Of a stretch of 64,000 nucleotides of DNA, positions 63,281 through 64,000 are shown piece by piece. Below the pieces are notes generated by a model. The model did not search any database and had not been told where the DNA came from. It worked only from the letters and a program-made list of their open reading frames with translations. Numbering within the stretch: position 1 is the first letter of the stretch; every line of letters starts with the position of its first letter. Where the stretch lies: NCBI GenBank assembly GCA_050633325.1, contig JBOEGH010000002.1, positions 62,001-126,000 of the forward strand. Reading direction: 5' to 3'. This stretch comes from UBA1672 sp050633325 (GTDB taxonomy: Bacteria > Pseudomonadota > Alphaproteobacteria > Micavibrionales > Micavibrionaceae). The translations under genes and the position numbers were made by a program.

Positions 63281-63739
63281 ATGAAAACATATTCTGCAAA
63301 ACCTGCTGAGGTGGAGAAAAAGTGGATTATAATTGATGCAGAAGGCGTTGTTCTTGGTCGCCTTGCAAGTATTATAGCACTGCGTCTTCGCGGCAAGCAC
63401 AAGCCTGAATTCACACCGCATGTGGATTGTGGCGATAACGTTATCGTAATTAACGCTGATAAAGTACACCTAACCGGTCGTAAGCGCGAAAATTCAATAT
63501 TCTTTTGGCACACTGGTTTCCCAGGTGGTATTAAGCAACGCAGTAAAGGTCAGATCCTTGATGGTAAACACCCAGAGCGTGTTGTTCAAAAAGCTGTTGA
63601 GCGCATGCTTCCTAAAGGACCTTTGGGACGTGCTGTATTCAAAAATATGCGTGTTTATGCAGGAACTGAGCATCCTCATGAAGCGCAAAAGCCGGAAGTT
63701 CTGGATGTTGCATCTATGAACCCGAAAAACAAAAGGTAG
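63281..63739 (+). CDS. rplM: 50S ribosomal protein L13
   Basis: This 152-residue ribosomal protein carries KWIIIDAEGVVLGRLAS, LRGKHKPEFTPHVDCGD and KAVERMLPKGPLGRAVFKNM. It is co-transcribed with rpsI, which starts 9 bases later, as in nearly all bacteria. Confidence 0.97.
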   Translation: MKTYSAKPAEVEKKWIIIDAEGVVLGRLASIIALRLRGKHKPEFTPHVDCGDNVIVINADKVHLTGRKRENSIFFWHTGFPGGIKQRSKGQILDGKHPERVVQKAVERMLPKGPLGRAVFKNMRVYAGTEHPHEAQKPEVLDVASMNPKNKR

Positions 63740-63748
63740 GGCATAATC

Positions 63749-64000
63749 ATGGCTGATAAAAAAGACGAAAAAATTACAGATCTTAAAGATATTGGTAGTG
63801 CCGTTGCGGAAACTAAAGTTGCTGCGACACCTGCTGATGATAAAGTAGAAGCTGCGGAAGAAGCTCCTGCAAAGAAAGAACCAAAAATTGATGCGCAAGG
63901 TCGTGCATACGCAACAGGTCGTCGTAAAGATGCGGTTGCTCGTGTATGGGTTAAGCCGGGTTCAGGTAAAGTTACAGTAAATGGTAGAGACCAAGCTGAC
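63749..64000 (+). CDS. rpsI: 30S ribosomal protein S9, 5' part (3' end outside window)
   Basis: The frame from ATG 63749 (AGGTAGGG just upstream) reaches the window edge. The first 50 residues are a charged Ala/Glu/Lys extension, as in other alphaproteobacterial S9. The S9 core then begins: GRAYATGRRKDAVARVWVKPGSGKV. The remaining part of the core lies beyond the window. Confidence 0.95.
   Translation, partial: MADKKDEKITDLKDIGSAVAETKVAATPADDKVEAAEEAPAKKEPKIDAQGRAYATGRRKDAVARVWVKPGSGKVTVNGRDQAD

Noticed and set aside
1..64000. CRISPR arrays, transposases and prophage structural clusters
   Set aside because: No regularly spaced direct repeats and no transposase, integrase, terminase or capsid proteins were seen; the esterase/LamG gene alone does not make a prophage.

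Overview
The window is a gene-dense stretch of an alphaproteobacterial chromosome. It is AT-rich by eye, with codons rich in A and T at third positions. Several family signatures support this placement: a RibBA-like protein whose GTP cyclohydrolase half has lost its zinc cysteines (RibBX type), an LdtR-type MarR regulator, a SigF/NrsF sigma/anti-sigma pair, PhaR, a CBP3-type cytochrome bc1 chaperone, an aspartate-rich (Mg-type) HemB, an NDUFS4-like complex I protein, and the order DUF177-rpmF-plsX-fabH-ihfA-merR-tRNA-Pro. The species cannot be named from sequence alone; a Rhodospirillales- or Micavibrio-like marine lineage is a guess.

Layout. 1-9.0 kb: the 3' part of a PAS histidine kinase, divergent recX/hslO, trkH, an OmpA-like lipoprotein, a DJ-1-like protein with a serine microsatellite, prfB with its programmed +1 frameshift, and a secreted coiled-coil protein. 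9.0-16.2 kb: polyhydroxyalkanoate genes (phaR divergent from phaC-phaA-phaB), then a large AsmA-family protein. 15.9-19.5 kb: a minus-strand run DUF465-purE-purK-fumC-RHH protein. 19.7-27.7 kb: phosphofructokinase, two PH-domain membrane proteins, ilvD, an LdtD/YcbK-like cell wall pair, and folK-folP. 27.7-30.1 kb: a minus-strand operon of an Ldh2-type dehydrogenase, aspartate dehydrogenase and a histidine phosphatase. 30.2-36.6 kb: recO-parC, motA-motB and hemB. 36.7-43.7 kb: ldtR, rpiB, glyA, nrdR, ribD-ribE-ribBX-ribH, nusB. 43.8-49.8 kb: FliL-like protein, bamE, CBP3, DUF177, rpmF, plsX, fabH, ihfA, merR, tRNA-Pro(GGG).

The accessory-looking part runs from tRNA-Pro to tRNA-Arg (49.75-54.0 kb). 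It holds two diverged secreted paralogues with four shared cysteines, a third small secreted protein between them, a persulfide-sensor-like ArsR/rhodanese operon and an unrecognised membrane protein. After tRNA-Arg come the complex I accessory gene, nrsF-sigF, an arsenic-type ArsR directly upstream of pstS-pstC-pstA-pstB (no phoU or phoBR in the window), a 743-residue SGNH esterase plus concanavalin-fold protein that looks phage- or polysaccharide-related, a LamG fragment broken by an amber codon, and the ribosomal pair rplM-rpsI, cut by the right edge.

The most interesting unexplained items are the four-cysteine secreted paralogue cluster, the ArsR-pst arrangement and the esterase/LamG insertion between pstB and rplM. 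No CRISPR array, transposase, integrase or riboswitch was seen.
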